DNA of 64,000 bases from CAKUFA01 sp963618735 (GCA_963618735.1 CAVEUM010000007.1:1-64000); one strand, 5' to 3'; positions 18,321-27,354 are shown, counted from the first letter of the stretch. The notes: generated by a model not told the origin, from the letters alone. Translations and numbers: made by a program.

Positions 18321-20606
18321 ATGCGTAAGAAATCGAAAATGCCTTCTCCCGAAGAGCTTGAACGAATCAAAGCAGAGCTCAAGTCCAGGGAATATCCGCC
18401 TGACGATGCTTATCGATATACGCTGAAGAAGCCTGCGGAGATCTTCCCCGACTGCTTTCTGCTGGGCACCGGCAGAATGGGACAAGCCATCATGAGCCAA
18501 CCCGACAAGGAGAAGATTCTGCTGAGCCATGCCGAGTTTTTCTCAGGGGATGGCAAGATGCCTCCGGCAGCGCCTGATGCCCCTGAGGCCTTTCAGGCCG
18601 CGCGCACCGCAGCACGGGAAGGCCGCTGGAGTGACATGTCTGCAAGCATTGAGCACTTCATGGGCAAGCGCGGCAATTATGGCACCAATCTGCCTGTCGG
18701 CACGTTGGAAATTGACCATCACTTCGACGGAGAGGAAATCACCGATTACAGCCGCCTGCTGGACATGACGAACAGCCTGGTGCGATGCGGATTCCTCCAC
18801 AATGGAAAGAAGCACAGCCGCGCTGCCTTCGTTGACAGGCATGATGATTTGTTCTGCCTGATGGAAGAAGACGATGCTCCCATGCATGTGACCCTCCGCG
18901 TCACAGGAGATCACATGACCTGCACTGCAAGGAAGCACAAGATTTTCTTCACCGCAAAGGCGCTGGAAACCCTTCACAGCGACGGCACCTGCGGCGTCAC
19001 CCTGCAGGGCGTATTGCAGCTCACGCTCAAGGATGGCGAATGCATCGCTCACGATGACGTGCTGGAATTGACCGATGTCCATCACTGGGAGCTTCGGCTG
19101 ATGATGGAAACGGACTTCGCCAAGCCTCTGAAGGAGCCCCGACTTCCCAGGCATCCCGCAGGCTTTGCCTTTTTCCAGCACCTGCTGGAGCATCCCACGC
19201 CGCTGCAAAGCACCTATGTTCAGCTGGGAGATGATCGCACCAGTGAACGTCTCTATCACTTCGGACGCTATCTGGTTGCAAGCGGAAGTCAGCCGAACTC
19301 TCCCATGGCCATGAATCTGCAGGGCGTGTGGAACGACAATGTTGCCTGCCGCATCGGCTGGACATGTGACATGCACCTGGACATCAACACCCAGATGAAC
19401 TACTGGATTACCGAGGCAGGCAACCTATCTTCCTGCCACGAACCCCTTTTCCGCTGGATGGAAGAGCATTTAATCCCCATGGGCAGAATCGCCGCCAGGC
19501 AGCATTATGGCATGCCCGGATGGGTGGGCGAACTGGTGGCCAACGCCTGGGGCTACGCGGAACCCTACTGGAACCGCAGCCTTGCTCCCTGCCCTGCCTG
19601 CGGTTTCTGGCTGGCACTGCACATTATGGAGCACTACCGCACCACGCAGGATCAACCCTTTCTGAAGGATCACGGCTTTCCCATGCTGGACGGCGCGGTG
19701 GACTTCATTCTGGCCTATGTTTTCAAGGATGAAAACGGCGTCTATCAAAGCGGCCCGTCCATTTCCCCCGAAAACGCCTTTATGACCGAGGAAGGCAAGC
19801 AGTATGCTTCCCTTAGCCCCACCTATGAAATCAGCCTGATTCGCGGCGTATTGCAGGACTGGCTGGAGGCCGATGACGCGCTGGACGCAAAACATCCTGA
19901 CCGCCGTGCACAGGTGCAGGAAGTGCTGGATCATCTTCCGCCCATCCGTGTTCTGGACGGCGTGATTGCGGAGTGGCCCCACGACATTCCCCCGAAGGAT
20001 CCCCAGCATCGGCACATGAGTCACCTGGTGGGGCTGTATCCCCTGCATCTCATTGATCCCGAGGAAACTCCCGCTTTGGCCGAGGCTGCCAGAGAGAGCA
20101 TCCGCCGCCGCCTCGACCCCTATGACAACTGGGAAGACACCGGCTGGGCGCGGAACATGCTCATTCTCTACAATGCACGTCTGCAGGACGGCGAGCAGGC
20201 GTACTTCCACCTGCAGGAGCTGGAGAAGCATCTGATGCGTTCTTCCATGATGGTCATGCACCCCTCCACCCGCGGCGCGTCCTCCTTTGCCCCCGTGTGG
20301 GAGCTGGACGGCAACACGGGCGTTGCCATGGCCATCTCCGAAATGCTGATGCAGTGCCATGATGGCGTCATTCATCTGCTTCCTGCCCTGCCTGCAGCCT
20401 GGAAGGACGGCAAGTTCCGCAACTTCCGCGCCCATGGCGGCATTACCGTATCCGCCGCCTGGAAGGACGGCAAGCTGACAAACGTTACCTTGAAAGCCGT
20501 GAAGCCCTGCACTGCCGTGCTTTACTGGAAGAATATCGTGAAGACCATTTCCATTGAAACAACCAATACCGTGATTGAAAACTGGGAGGAAGAAATCCAT
20601 GAGTGA
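18321..20606 (+). CDS. Glycoside hydrolase family 95 (alpha-L-fucosidase or alpha-L-galactosidase)
   Basis: The 761-residue protein has the GH95 layout: an N-terminal beta domain, an (alpha/alpha)6 barrel and a C-terminal beta domain. Conserved family segments are NLQGVWND, DINTQMNYWITEAGNL, SGPSISPENAF, HRHMSHLVGLYPLHL and ELDGNTGVAMAISEML. They contain the Asn pair, the Glu and the Asp used by the family for inverting hydrolysis, so it should be active. There is no signal peptide, so the enzyme works on imported oligosaccharides. The ATG at 18321 follows CGGAGG; an upstream extension overlaps a hairpin. GH95 includes 1,2-alpha-L-fucosidases and alpha-L-galactosidases, and sequence alone does not decide which. 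Confidence 0.92.
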   Translation: MRKKSKMPSPEELERIKAELKSREYPPDDAYRYTLKKPAEIFPDCFLLGTGRMGQAIMSQPDKEKILLSHAEFFSGDGKMPPAAPDAPEAFQAARTAAREGRWSDMSASIEHFMGKRGNYGTNLPVGTLEIDHHFDGEEITDYSRLLDMTNSLVRCGFLHNGKKHSRAAFVDRHDDLFCLMEEDDAPMHVTLRVTGDHMTCTARKHKIFFTAKALETLHSDGTCGVTLQGVLQLTLKDGECIAHDDVLELTDVHHWELRLMMETDFAKPLKEPRLPRHPAGFAFFQHLLEHPTPLQSTYVQLGDDRTSERLYHFGRYLVASGSQPNSPMAMNLQGVWNDNVACRIGWTCDMHLDINTQMNYWITEAGNLSSCHEPLFRWMEEHLIPMGRIAARQHYGMPGWVGELVANAWGYAEPYWNRSLAPCPACGFWLALHIMEHYRTTQDQPFLKDHGFPMLDGAVDFILAYVFKDENGVYQSGPSISPENAFMTEEGKQYASLSPTYEISLIRGVLQDWLEADDALDAKHPDRRAQVQEVLDHLPPIRVLDGVIAEWPHDIPPKDPQHRHMSHLVGLYPLHLIDPEETPALAEAARESIRRRLDPYDNWEDTGWARNMLILYNARLQDGEQAYFHLQELEKHLMRSSMMVMHPSTRGASSFAPVWELDGNTGVAMAISEMLMQCHDGVIHLLPALPAAWKDGKFRNFRAHGGITVSAAWKDGKLTNVTLKAVKPCTAVLYWKNIVKTISIETTNTVIENWEEEIHE

Positions 20607-21690
20607 GAAACTGACCATGGGCGTGCTGGGTCTCGGTGAGGGGCGAAGCGTGATCTCCGCTGTGCAGCACAGCAAGGATTGGGAGCTTGGCAACATCTGC
20701 GACCTGAATGAGAACCTCTGCAAGGAGCGGATGAACGAATTCCATCTGGACAAGTACACCACCGATTATGCTGACATGCTGAAGGATCCCTCCATTGACG
20801 TCATTGGCATTTACACCCCCGACCAGCTCCACGCCCAGCACATTATGATGGCCCTGGAAGCTGGCAAGCACGTGGTGTGCACCAAGCCCCTGATGGTGGA
20901 TCTCACCATGGCCAACGCCCTGCTGGACGCCCAGGAAAAGACAGGCAAGCGGGTCATGATTGGCCAGAGCTCCCGCTACTTTGAGGCTGCCATGCATCAG
21001 CGTCGGGACTTCGAGAAAGGCCGTCACGGTGAACTGGTGACGGTGGAAACCCACTACATCAGCGACTCCCGTTGGTTCCTCGAGCGTGACTGGAGCCATC
21101 AAAAGGGATTTTCCTGGATGTACAATTTCCTGATTCACGCCATGGATCTGGCACTGTGGTACGTTCCCCACGCAGAGACCGTTTACGGCATCGGCAAGTG
21201 CTCCTCCAACAGCTCCTCCCGCGGGATTATGGCACCCGATTCCCTGAAGGTGCTGCTGAGCGACGAAGATGGCCTGAATGCCAGCGTCATCGGCAACTAT
21301 GCCACTCCCGCCCTGAGCAAGCCTGCTGAGCACTTCATCTCCTGCACCCTGCGGGGCACCAATGGCGTCAGCACCGCCGACTGCCCCTTCGACTATGTGC
21401 ATCACTTCTCCGAGCCTGGCATTTACAACAACACCGTCTATGAAAACTATGATGAGCGCCGCCCCTATTACTACCGCTTTGAGGGTGACACCCATCATGC
21501 AGGCGAATACCAGAATTACCTGGAGTACTTCGCCCGCTGCATCCTCTCTGGTGAAAAGCCTCTGCCTGACCTGAAGGAAGGCATTCGCACCATTGCAGTG
21601 ATGGAAACCCTGAGCCGCAGCCTGGAATCCGGCAAGGTAGAGAAAGTCAGCGAGACGCTGAAAGAATATCACCTGACCGAGCGAGTATAA
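20599..21690 (+). CDS. Gfo/Idh/MocA-family NAD(P)-dependent oxidoreductase
   Basis: This 363-residue protein has an N-terminal Rossmann fold (MGVLGLGEGRSVISAVQHSK) and the family C-terminal alpha/beta domain. The usual EKP triad around residue 95 reads CTKPLMVDL, keeping the catalytic-area lysine. Members oxidise or epimerise sugars and sugar acids or cleave glycosides by a redox mechanism. The start overlaps the end of the GH95 gene by eight bases and has GGGAGGA, so the two are translationally coupled. It likely modifies the sugar released by GH95 or by the next enzyme. Confidence 0.9.
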   Translation: MSEKLTMGVLGLGEGRSVISAVQHSKDWELGNICDLNENLCKERMNEFHLDKYTTDYADMLKDPSIDVIGIYTPDQLHAQHIMMALEAGKHVVCTKPLMVDLTMANALLDAQEKTGKRVMIGQSSRYFEAAMHQRRDFEKGRHGELVTVETHYISDSRWFLERDWSHQKGFSWMYNFLIHAMDLALWYVPHAETVYGIGKCSSNSSSRGIMAPDSLKVLLSDEDGLNASVIGNYATPALSKPAEHFISCTLRGTNGVSTADCPFDYVHHFSEPGIYNNTVYENYDERRPYYYRFEGDTHHAGEYQNYLEYFARCILSGEKPLPDLKEGIRTIAVMETLSRSLESGKVEKVSETLKEYHLTERV

Positions 21691-21703
21691 GGAGGAAACA
21701 AGC

Positions 21704-23017
21704 ATGAAACCCTGGGAATATGGTACCCTGAAAGTGTCGGACGACCATCGTCATCTGGTGAATGGCGATCACCCTTTCTTCTGGCTGGCAGACACGGCAT
21801 GGCTATTGTTCCAGCAGACGGTGGACAAAGAGGCAGAAGCCAAAATGTTCCTGAAGAACCGCGCTGAAAAGGGATTCACCGTGGTGCAGTCTGTGCTGAT
21901 TCAGATGCTGCCCAACATGAAGATGTCCAGCCTTGCTGCCAACGACACTGACGCCCGTGAACCTTCCTACTGGGATCACGTGGAACGGGTCGTCGACATG
22001 GCAGCAGAGTGCGGCGTCTACATGGCGCTGCTGCCTGCCTGGGGCGCAGTCGTCAAGAGTGACTTGCTCACCAAAGACAACGCGCCTGAATATATGCACT
22101 TCCTTGCTAAGCGGTTTGGCAGCAAGCCCAATGTCATCTGGCTCCTTGGCGGTGACATTCGCGGTGACGCGTACCACGACCTCTATTGCCTGGAAGGCAC
22201 CCTGCTGAAGGAGCTGACCCCTGACAAGCTCATTGGCTACCATCCCTTCGGCCGCACGTCTTCCTCCCTGTGGTTCCACACGGAACCCTGGCTGGACTTC
22301 AACATGTTCCAGTCCGGCCACCGCCGCTACGACCAGTATACCCTGGGCGCGTGGGATGACAATCGTCTGGATGTGGAAACCTACTTTGGTGAAGACAACT
22401 GGCGTTACGTGGATCGTGACTATGCTATGGATCCGCCCAAGCCCACTGTGGACGGCGAGCCTTCCTATGAGCTGATTCTGCAGGGTCTGCACGACCTGTC
22501 CCAGCCCTACTGGCGTGAATGGGATGTGCGCCGCTACGCTTACTGGTCCGTGTTCCGCGGCGCCATGGGTCACACCTACGGTGACAACAGCGTTCAGCAG
22601 ATGTACGCTAACTCTCTGAAGCCCGGCTCCTTCGGTGTGCGTCAGGTGTGGCAGGACTCCATTCACCATGTAGGTTCCGGCGAAATGGGCATTCTGCGGA
22701 AGTTGATGGAATCGGTTGACTGGCAGAAGGGACGCTCCGCCGACGAGCTGCTGCTCTCCGGTCAAAAGCCCCAGTACGACCGTGTGGCCGTTTACGCCGG
22801 TGAGGACTTCCTCTTTGCTTACGACTACCTGGGCAAGGCTTTCACCATCGACCTGAAGCCTTATCAGGGCAAGACGTTGGCCGCCTATTGGATGGATCCC
22901 GTCAGCGGCGTAAAGAGCTACTTTGCCGACTTCACGGGTCTCGAAAAGGCCGAGGTCAAGCCCATCCCCCGCCTGACCCACGATAACGACTGGGTGCTGG
23001 TGGTGCTGGCAGAGTAA
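21704..23017 (+). CDS. Apiosidase-like glycoside hydrolase (DUF4038, GH140-related)
   Basis: The 437-residue protein has the DUF4038 (beta/alpha)8-barrel typical of GH140-like enzymes, followed by a small beta domain. Expected family features are HPFFWLADTAWLLFQ near the start, VIWLLGGDIRGD near residue 145 and DGEPSYE near residue 250; the Asp and Glu in the last two segments align with the catalytic pair proposed for GH140. It lacks a signal peptide and so acts in the cytoplasm. It follows the oxidoreductase by 13 bases with AAGGAGG. GH140 is known from beta-D-apiosidase of rhamnogalacturonan II breakdown; other activities are possible for distant relatives such as this. Confidence 0.82.
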   Translation: MKPWEYGTLKVSDDHRHLVNGDHPFFWLADTAWLLFQQTVDKEAEAKMFLKNRAEKGFTVVQSVLIQMLPNMKMSSLAANDTDAREPSYWDHVERVVDMAAECGVYMALLPAWGAVVKSDLLTKDNAPEYMHFLAKRFGSKPNVIWLLGGDIRGDAYHDLYCLEGTLLKELTPDKLIGYHPFGRTSSSLWFHTEPWLDFNMFQSGHRRYDQYTLGAWDDNRLDVETYFGEDNWRYVDRDYAMDPPKPTVDGEPSYELILQGLHDLSQPYWREWDVRRYAYWSVFRGAMGHTYGDNSVQQMYANSLKPGSFGVRQVWQDSIHHVGSGEMGILRKLMESVDWQKGRSADELLLSGQKPQYDRVAVYAGEDFLFAYDYLGKAFTIDLKPYQGKTLAAYWMDPVSGVKSYFADFTGLEKAEVKPIPRLTHDNDWVLVVLAE

Positions 23018-23470
23018 CACTGGGAATTTGCACGGGGATCCTGAGGCCTCAAGAGCAGAAGTGTGCCTTGCTCGATACCGTTTCCAGCGGTGATGAAGGC
23101 AGCATTATGCGCATACGCTTGCAGGAACTCTGCTAAAAATCTGATAGACTGCTATGTAAATCGATGATAAGGGACTGTGAAGGAACGTAGAGTTCTTCCG
23201 CAGTCCCTTTTTCATGTTTCAAACTCCTCCTGCATAAGCCATTTTCGCAGGGTTCATCCGTGCAGAGTGATAACCTTAAGGTTTACACTGTGTAACAAGG
23301 AGGAACTTCTGCTGCGCTTTTTCCTTCGTTATAATAGCAGCGTGAAGGGAATCAGTGAGCGGCATGCATTAACTGCTTTCCTGCGCAAAATCGGCATGCC
23401 AGCAACCCTGACAGTTGCAAACGCATGCCTGTGATGAAATTTACGATATAGCAAAGGAGTGTTGCTAAAA
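23018..23470. other. Non-coding stretch between sugar and flavodoxin loci
   Basis: About 450 bases with no credible gene. It holds a terminator at 23171-23212 and a perfect ten-base palindrome ACCTTAAGGT at 23272-23281, next to TACACT. Such a palindrome within a long promoter spacer would fit a MerR-type site, but no convincing -35 box is present. Nothing else stands out. Confidence 0.5.
23171..23212 (+). terminator. Terminator of the sugar operon
   Basis: GGGACTG with AAGGAAC pairs with GTTCTTC and CAGTCCC, followed by TTTTT. It lies about 155 bases after the GH140-like gene. Confidence 0.85.
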
Positions 23471-24124
23471 ATGAGAAGGAACGCTGTTCTGTTTCTGATG
23501 ATGCTTTGGGCTGGCATTGTATTTTCTCTGCCCTTGGCTGATGCACAGGCAGCAAGTGATACACTGGTCGTCTATTTCTCCATGCCGGAGGATGTTGACA
23601 CCGTGGATGCTGTAGCAAGCGCGAGCATCGTTATCAAAGATGGTGAAAAGCTCGGTAACCTTCAGTTTACAGCGCAAACAATTGCCGACACACTGGGTGC
23701 AGACCTGTTTCGCCTTGAAACTGTTCAGCAGTATCCGCTTTCCCATAGTGCGCTGGTCGATCAGGCTGCTGACGAGCAGGATGCGAATTTTCGTCCGGAG
23801 CTTGTCGCCCTGCCGGATGTAACGGCGTACAGCACCATCATTCTCGGTTATCCGAACTGGTGGGGAGATCTGCCGATGCCAGTCTACACATTTCTGGAAA
23901 GCGTTGATTTAGGCGGCAAGGACATCATTCCTTTCACAGTGCATGGCGGCAGTGGATTCTCCGATACTGTCCGCACCATTGCCCGCTTGCAGAACGGCGC
24001 ACAGGTCTGGTCACAGGGGCTTTCCATTTCGCGTAACGCTGTGGCTGACGCACAGCAGCAGATTATCGACTGGGCAAGCGGACTTGGGCTTTCTTCCCAA
24101 CCCTCGCCGAAGATCAGTCAGTAA
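23471..24124 (+). CDS. Exported flavodoxin-like protein 1
   Basis: The 217-residue protein combines a signal peptide (residues 1 to about 28, ending AQA before ASD) with a flavodoxin domain of the Flavodoxin_4 type. FMN-contact segments are TLVVYFS at the domain start, GYPNWWGDLPMPVYTFLE near residue 125 and PFTVHGGSGFSDTVRTI near residue 155. Flavodoxins are normally cytoplasmic one- or two-electron carriers, so export is notable. The ATG at 23471 was preferred over a GTG at 23459 that lies within the AAAGGAG ribosome binding site. It is the first of a three-gene set with a second flavodoxin and a membrane cytochrome. Confidence 0.88.
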   Translation: MRRNAVLFLMMLWAGIVFSLPLADAQAASDTLVVYFSMPEDVDTVDAVASASIVIKDGEKLGNLQFTAQTIADTLGADLFRLETVQQYPLSHSALVDQAADEQDANFRPELVALPDVTAYSTIILGYPNWWGDLPMPVYTFLESVDLGGKDIIPFTVHGGSGFSDTVRTIARLQNGAQVWSQGLSISRNAVADAQQQIIDWASGLGLSSQPSPKISQ

Positions 24125-24163
24125 AGCTCAACAGAAAATTTCAATCATGGAAAGGATCGATTG

Positions 24164-24781
24164 ATGATGAAAAAGAGATTGATTGCAGCCCTCGCTGCTC
24201 TTGTAATGTCATTGGTAAACGTAGGTGCACTGGCAGAAGAAAATACCAGCCGCATTTTGATCGTCTATTTCTCTGTTGCAGAAAACAGCGCGGTGGATGT
24301 AGCCTCTTCCGCAAGTGTAACTCAGTGGAATGGCAACAGCGTTGGCACCATCAGCGTGCTGGCAAACATGATTCACGACCATGTAGGCGGTGATCTGTAT
24401 TCCATCGACACAGCCGTTGAATATCCCGTTGAAACCATCATCGACTTTGCCGCTGATGAGCAGGAGAAGAACGCACGGCCGGAGCTTTTGAATCATATTG
24501 AGAATTTCGATCAGTATGACACCGTCTTCATCGGCTATCCGACGTGGTGGTATGATCTTCCCATGGTGATGTACAGCTTCTTTGACGAATATGACTTCTC
24601 CGGCAAAACGATTATTCCTTTCAATACGCACAATGGCAGCCGCTTCTCCGGCACGATTCAGACCATCGAACAGCTTGAGGCAGATGCAAATGTTATTGAG
24701 AACGGCTTTACCGTTAATGAGCGCAATGTTGCTGCATCGCAAGGCGATATTGACAATTGGCTGACCGAGCTGGGTTACTGA
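24164..24781 (+). CDS. Exported flavodoxin-like protein 2
   Basis: The 205-residue protein is a paralogue of the preceding gene. It has a signal peptide (residues 1-24, ending ALA before EEN) and the same FMN-binding segments: ILIVYFSVAEN, GYPTWWYDLPMVMYSFFDEY and PFNTHNGSRFSGTIQTIEQL. No lipobox is present, so it may be released or held by partners. It begins 39 bases after the first flavodoxin, with AAAGGA seven bases before the ATG, and is followed within six bases by the DUF4405 gene, so the three are almost certainly one operon. Confidence 0.9.
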   Translation: MMKKRLIAALAALVMSLVNVGALAEENTSRILIVYFSVAENSAVDVASSASVTQWNGNSVGTISVLANMIHDHVGGDLYSIDTAVEYPVETIIDFAADEQEKNARPELLNHIENFDQYDTVFIGYPTWWYDLPMVMYSFFDEYDFSGKTIIPFNTHNGSRFSGTIQTIEQLEADANVIENGFTVNERNVAASQGDIDNWLTELGY

Positions 24782-24786
24782 GCATC

Positions 24787-25443
24787 ATGAAGAAAAAGCG
24801 AATGGTAGATATCGCGATGACCGCGATTCTCCCCCTTTTAATGACCTATGAGCTGATTGGCGAAACAACGCACGAGGTGCTGGGGATCGTAATGCTGGTG
24901 CTCGTCGTTGTGCATCACCTGCTCAATCGCTCGTGGCACACGCATCTGCTGCGCGGTAAATTTACGTTTCAGCGTGTGGTGATGACAGCCATGGATGCAT
25001 TGCTGTTTATACTGCTCATCCTGCAGGCCATCAGCGGTATCATGATGGCTAAAAGCACCTTCAGCTTTCTCCCTCACGTTGGCAGAAGATCCATTGCCCG
25101 AACCATACACATGACAGGTGCGTATTGGAGTCTTGCGCTGATGTGTGTCCATGCCGGTTTTCACATGCTGCCGCTTGTGCGCAAACTGCAAAAGCGGTTC
25201 TCATGGCCAAAGATCGTCATCCCTTGGGTGATGATCGCAGCATACGGCGTTTATGCGCTAATCACGCGTCAGCTGCCTGGCTATATGTTCATGCAGATCC
25301 AGTTTGCATTTTTTGACTACGATGAGCCGCTTGTGTTTTTCCTGCTGGATTATCTGGCCATCATGTTCCTGTTCGCATCACTGGGCATCGGAGCGCAGAT
25401 GCTGCTAAGCAGAAAGAGAAACCATCGCTGCAGAAAGGGCTGA
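24787..25443 (+). CDS. DUF4405 membrane cytochrome b-like protein
   Basis: The 218-residue protein has five or six hydrophobic spans and histidines suited to bind heme in the membrane: VHHLLNRSWH near residue 45, IHMTGAYWSL near residue 103 and CVHAGFHM near residue 118. This matches the DUF4405 family, described as flavinylation-associated cytochromes in extracytosolic flavin electron-transfer systems. The gene starts just after the second flavodoxin stop codon; the ribosome binding site is weak, suggesting translational coupling. A likely job is to pass electrons across the membrane to the exported flavodoxins. The terminal acceptor is unknown. Confidence 0.8.
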   Translation: MKKKRMVDIAMTAILPLLMTYELIGETTHEVLGIVMLVLVVVHHLLNRSWHTHLLRGKFTFQRVVMTAMDALLFILLILQAISGIMMAKSTFSFLPHVGRRSIARTIHMTGAYWSLALMCVHAGFHMLPLVRKLQKRFSWPKIVIPWVMIAAYGVYALITRQLPGYMFMQIQFAFFDYDEPLVFFLLDYLAIMFLFASLGIGAQMLLSRKRNHRCRKG

Positions 25444-25563
25444 ATCATTTATCCGCATAGGGAATCAGCATAGAATTTCATGCATGAAGTTCCGGGAATC
25501 CCCTATGCAGTAGAGCATGTGAAAGCTGACTTCCCATCAGTTTCCTCTGACCGTATGAAAAAA

Positions 25564-25606
25564 AGAGAATCCCCCGCAAACAATCTGCAGGGGGTTCTCT
25601 TTTTTG
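25564..25606. terminator. Bidirectional terminator between convergent genes
   Basis: AGAGAATCCCCCGCA pairs with TGCAGGGGGTTCTCT, with A residues before and T residues after the stem. It serves both the cytochrome gene (plus) and rqcH (minus). A weaker imperfect repeat (GCATAGGG and CCCCTATGC) lies just upstream at 25453-25509. Confidence 0.9.
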
Positions 25607-25617
25607 ATGGCATCTAA

Positions 25618-27354
25618 TCAAATTTCTTTGATCTTCCGCACGTCTTCCTCTTCAACCGTCATATAAACGGTGTGCTGATTTGTGTAAATCACAAAGCCAG
25701 GCGCCGCACCGCTGGGCTTTTTCACGTATCGCCGCAGCGTGTAGTCAATCGGCACCGAGCTGGAGCCCTGTCCCTTGCTGTACCAGGCCGCAAGAATCGC
25801 CGCTTCCTTCAGCGTCTGCATGGGTACTTCCCCTTCGGTGCGGATGATGACGTGACTGCCAGGCATATCCTTCGCGTGAAGCCAGGTTTCATTGGGGCGT
25901 GCGCCTGTGGTCAGTCGGTCATTCTGCGCCGAATTTTTGCCGACATCAATGGCGATACCATCCGAGGACATGTAGTGGTAAGGCTTGCTCTGCGGAAGCG
26001 CCCGTTGCTGGCGGCGGTTTGTGTTTTTCTTCATATAGCCCGTGCGCACCAGTTCCTGGCGAATCTCCTCCAGCTCGCTTTCATCCACGCACTTGCCCAC
26101 GTCCAGCAGCATGGTCTCCAGATAATTCAGCTCCTGCAGGGTCTTTTCCTTCTGCTCGGCCGCCGTCTGTCTGGCCGACCGTGCCTTCTGATACTTCTTG
26201 AAATAGCGCTGCGCATTCTGCGTCGGCGTCAGCTGTACATCCAGCGGCACCGTCATTGTTCCGCCGTTTTCATCATAGAAATTCACCAGTTCCGCCTGCA
26301 TCTGACCCTTTTTCAGCTGCCACAGGTTGGCGTTGATCAAATCGCCCATGATGCGATATTCTTCCATCCGCTGGGCAGACGCCAGTTCTTCCTCCTGCAG
26401 GCTAAGCTTCTTTTCACAGCGCTCCACGTGACCCTTCAGCAAGCGCACCATGGACGCACTCTTTTGTGAAATGCGATCCTGCCGATCCCGTGCGCCAAAA
26501 TACCGTTCCAGTGCCGCACTCACCGTGGGCTGCGGCTGCTGACGGGACAAATCACGGCTGAGATACGGGAAAGCAAACACGTCCTCCGCATCGCCCTTTT
26601 CATCAAGGAGGACACGTGGATCCGCTATGGATTCCATGCGATGGAAGAAATCCGCCAGTCGGTTGGCCGTATCCGTCCAATTTTCTGCCCGATCCTCCCC
26701 TGCCGGAAGCACTCGATAGGCCAGCTCCCGAGCCGCAGGGCCGGACAACCCCGCCACGCAGTTGACAAGCGCCTTATGAAGCGGAACATCACCCGCTGCC
26801 TGCAAACGATTCTGCAGTTCCTGTGCCTGAAGCGTCAGCGGATCCAGCTTGTCCTGCTCAGGCGGCGGCGTATAGGTCAGGCCTGGCTGAATCAGGCGCA
26901 CACGGCTCATTTCCTGATTCACATGACGGGCAGCCTCCAGAATTTTGTTTTCCCCATCCACAAGAATCAGATTGCTGTGGCGCCCCATAACCTCAAGAAT
27001 CAGGCGGCGCAGCACGTGATCGCCCAGCTCGTCCACCGTATCAATGTCCATATGGAGGACGCGGTCGCCATTTATCTGCCGCAGACCGAGCACACGGCCG
27101 CCAAGCAACTGCTTCCGCAAAAGCATGCAGAACATGGGTGGCTCCAGCGGATTGGGAAAATTACTGCCGGTCAGATGACACCGTGCGTTATTGGGAGACG
27201 CACACAGCAAAAGCCGCTGGTTCTCGCTTCCTGCACGAATGAGCACAATCAGCGTGTCCTTCTCCGGCTGTGTGATCTTATCGATTCTACCGCCGATAAG
27301 CTTTGCATTCAGCTCCCGTGCTACAAATCCCAGTGTCAATCCATCCATGGGCAT
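25618..27354 (-). CDS. rqcH: Ribosome quality control protein RqcH (NFACT family)
   Basis: The protein of about 578 residues has the NFACT layout: NFACT-N domain, helix-hairpin-helix segment, long coiled coil (about residues 290-430) and NFACT-R/DUF814 domain (WLHAKDMPGSHVIIRTEGEV). RqcH binds obstructed 50S subunits and adds C-terminal alanine tails to stalled peptides, marking them for proteolysis. The Asp-Arg pair important for this activity is present in QINGDRVLHMDI. The start at 27354 has GAGGTGG upstream. Older annotations call this family fibronectin-binding protein. Confidence 0.92.
   Translation of the reverse strand: MPMDGLTLGFVARELNAKLIGGRIDKITQPEKDTLIVLIRAGSENQRLLLCASPNNARCHLTGSNFPNPLEPPMFCMLLRKQLLGGRVLGLRQINGDRVLHMDIDTVDELGDHVLRRLILEVMGRHSNLILVDGENKILEAARHVNQEMSRVRLIQPGLTYTPPPEQDKLDPLTLQAQELQNRLQAAGDVPLHKALVNCVAGLSGPAARELAYRVLPAGEDRAENWTDTANRLADFFHRMESIADPRVLLDEKGDAEDVFAFPYLSRDLSRQQPQPTVSAALERYFGARDRQDRISQKSASMVRLLKGHVERCEKKLSLQEEELASAQRMEEYRIMGDLINANLWQLKKGQMQAELVNFYDENGGTMTVPLDVQLTPTQNAQRYFKKYQKARSARQTAAEQKEKTLQELNYLETMLLDVGKCVDESELEEIRQELVRTGYMKKNTNRRQQRALPQSKPYHYMSSDGIAIDVGKNSAQNDRLTTGARPNETWLHAKDMPGSHVIIRTEGEVPMQTLKEAAILAAWYSKGQGSSSVPIDYTLRRYVKKPSGAAPGFVIYTNQHTVYMTVEEEDVRKIKEI

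Noticed and set aside
23177..23434. 85-codon frame between the sugar operon and the flavodoxin operon
   Set aside because: It starts inside a terminator hairpin, has no ribosome binding site and no recognisable features.
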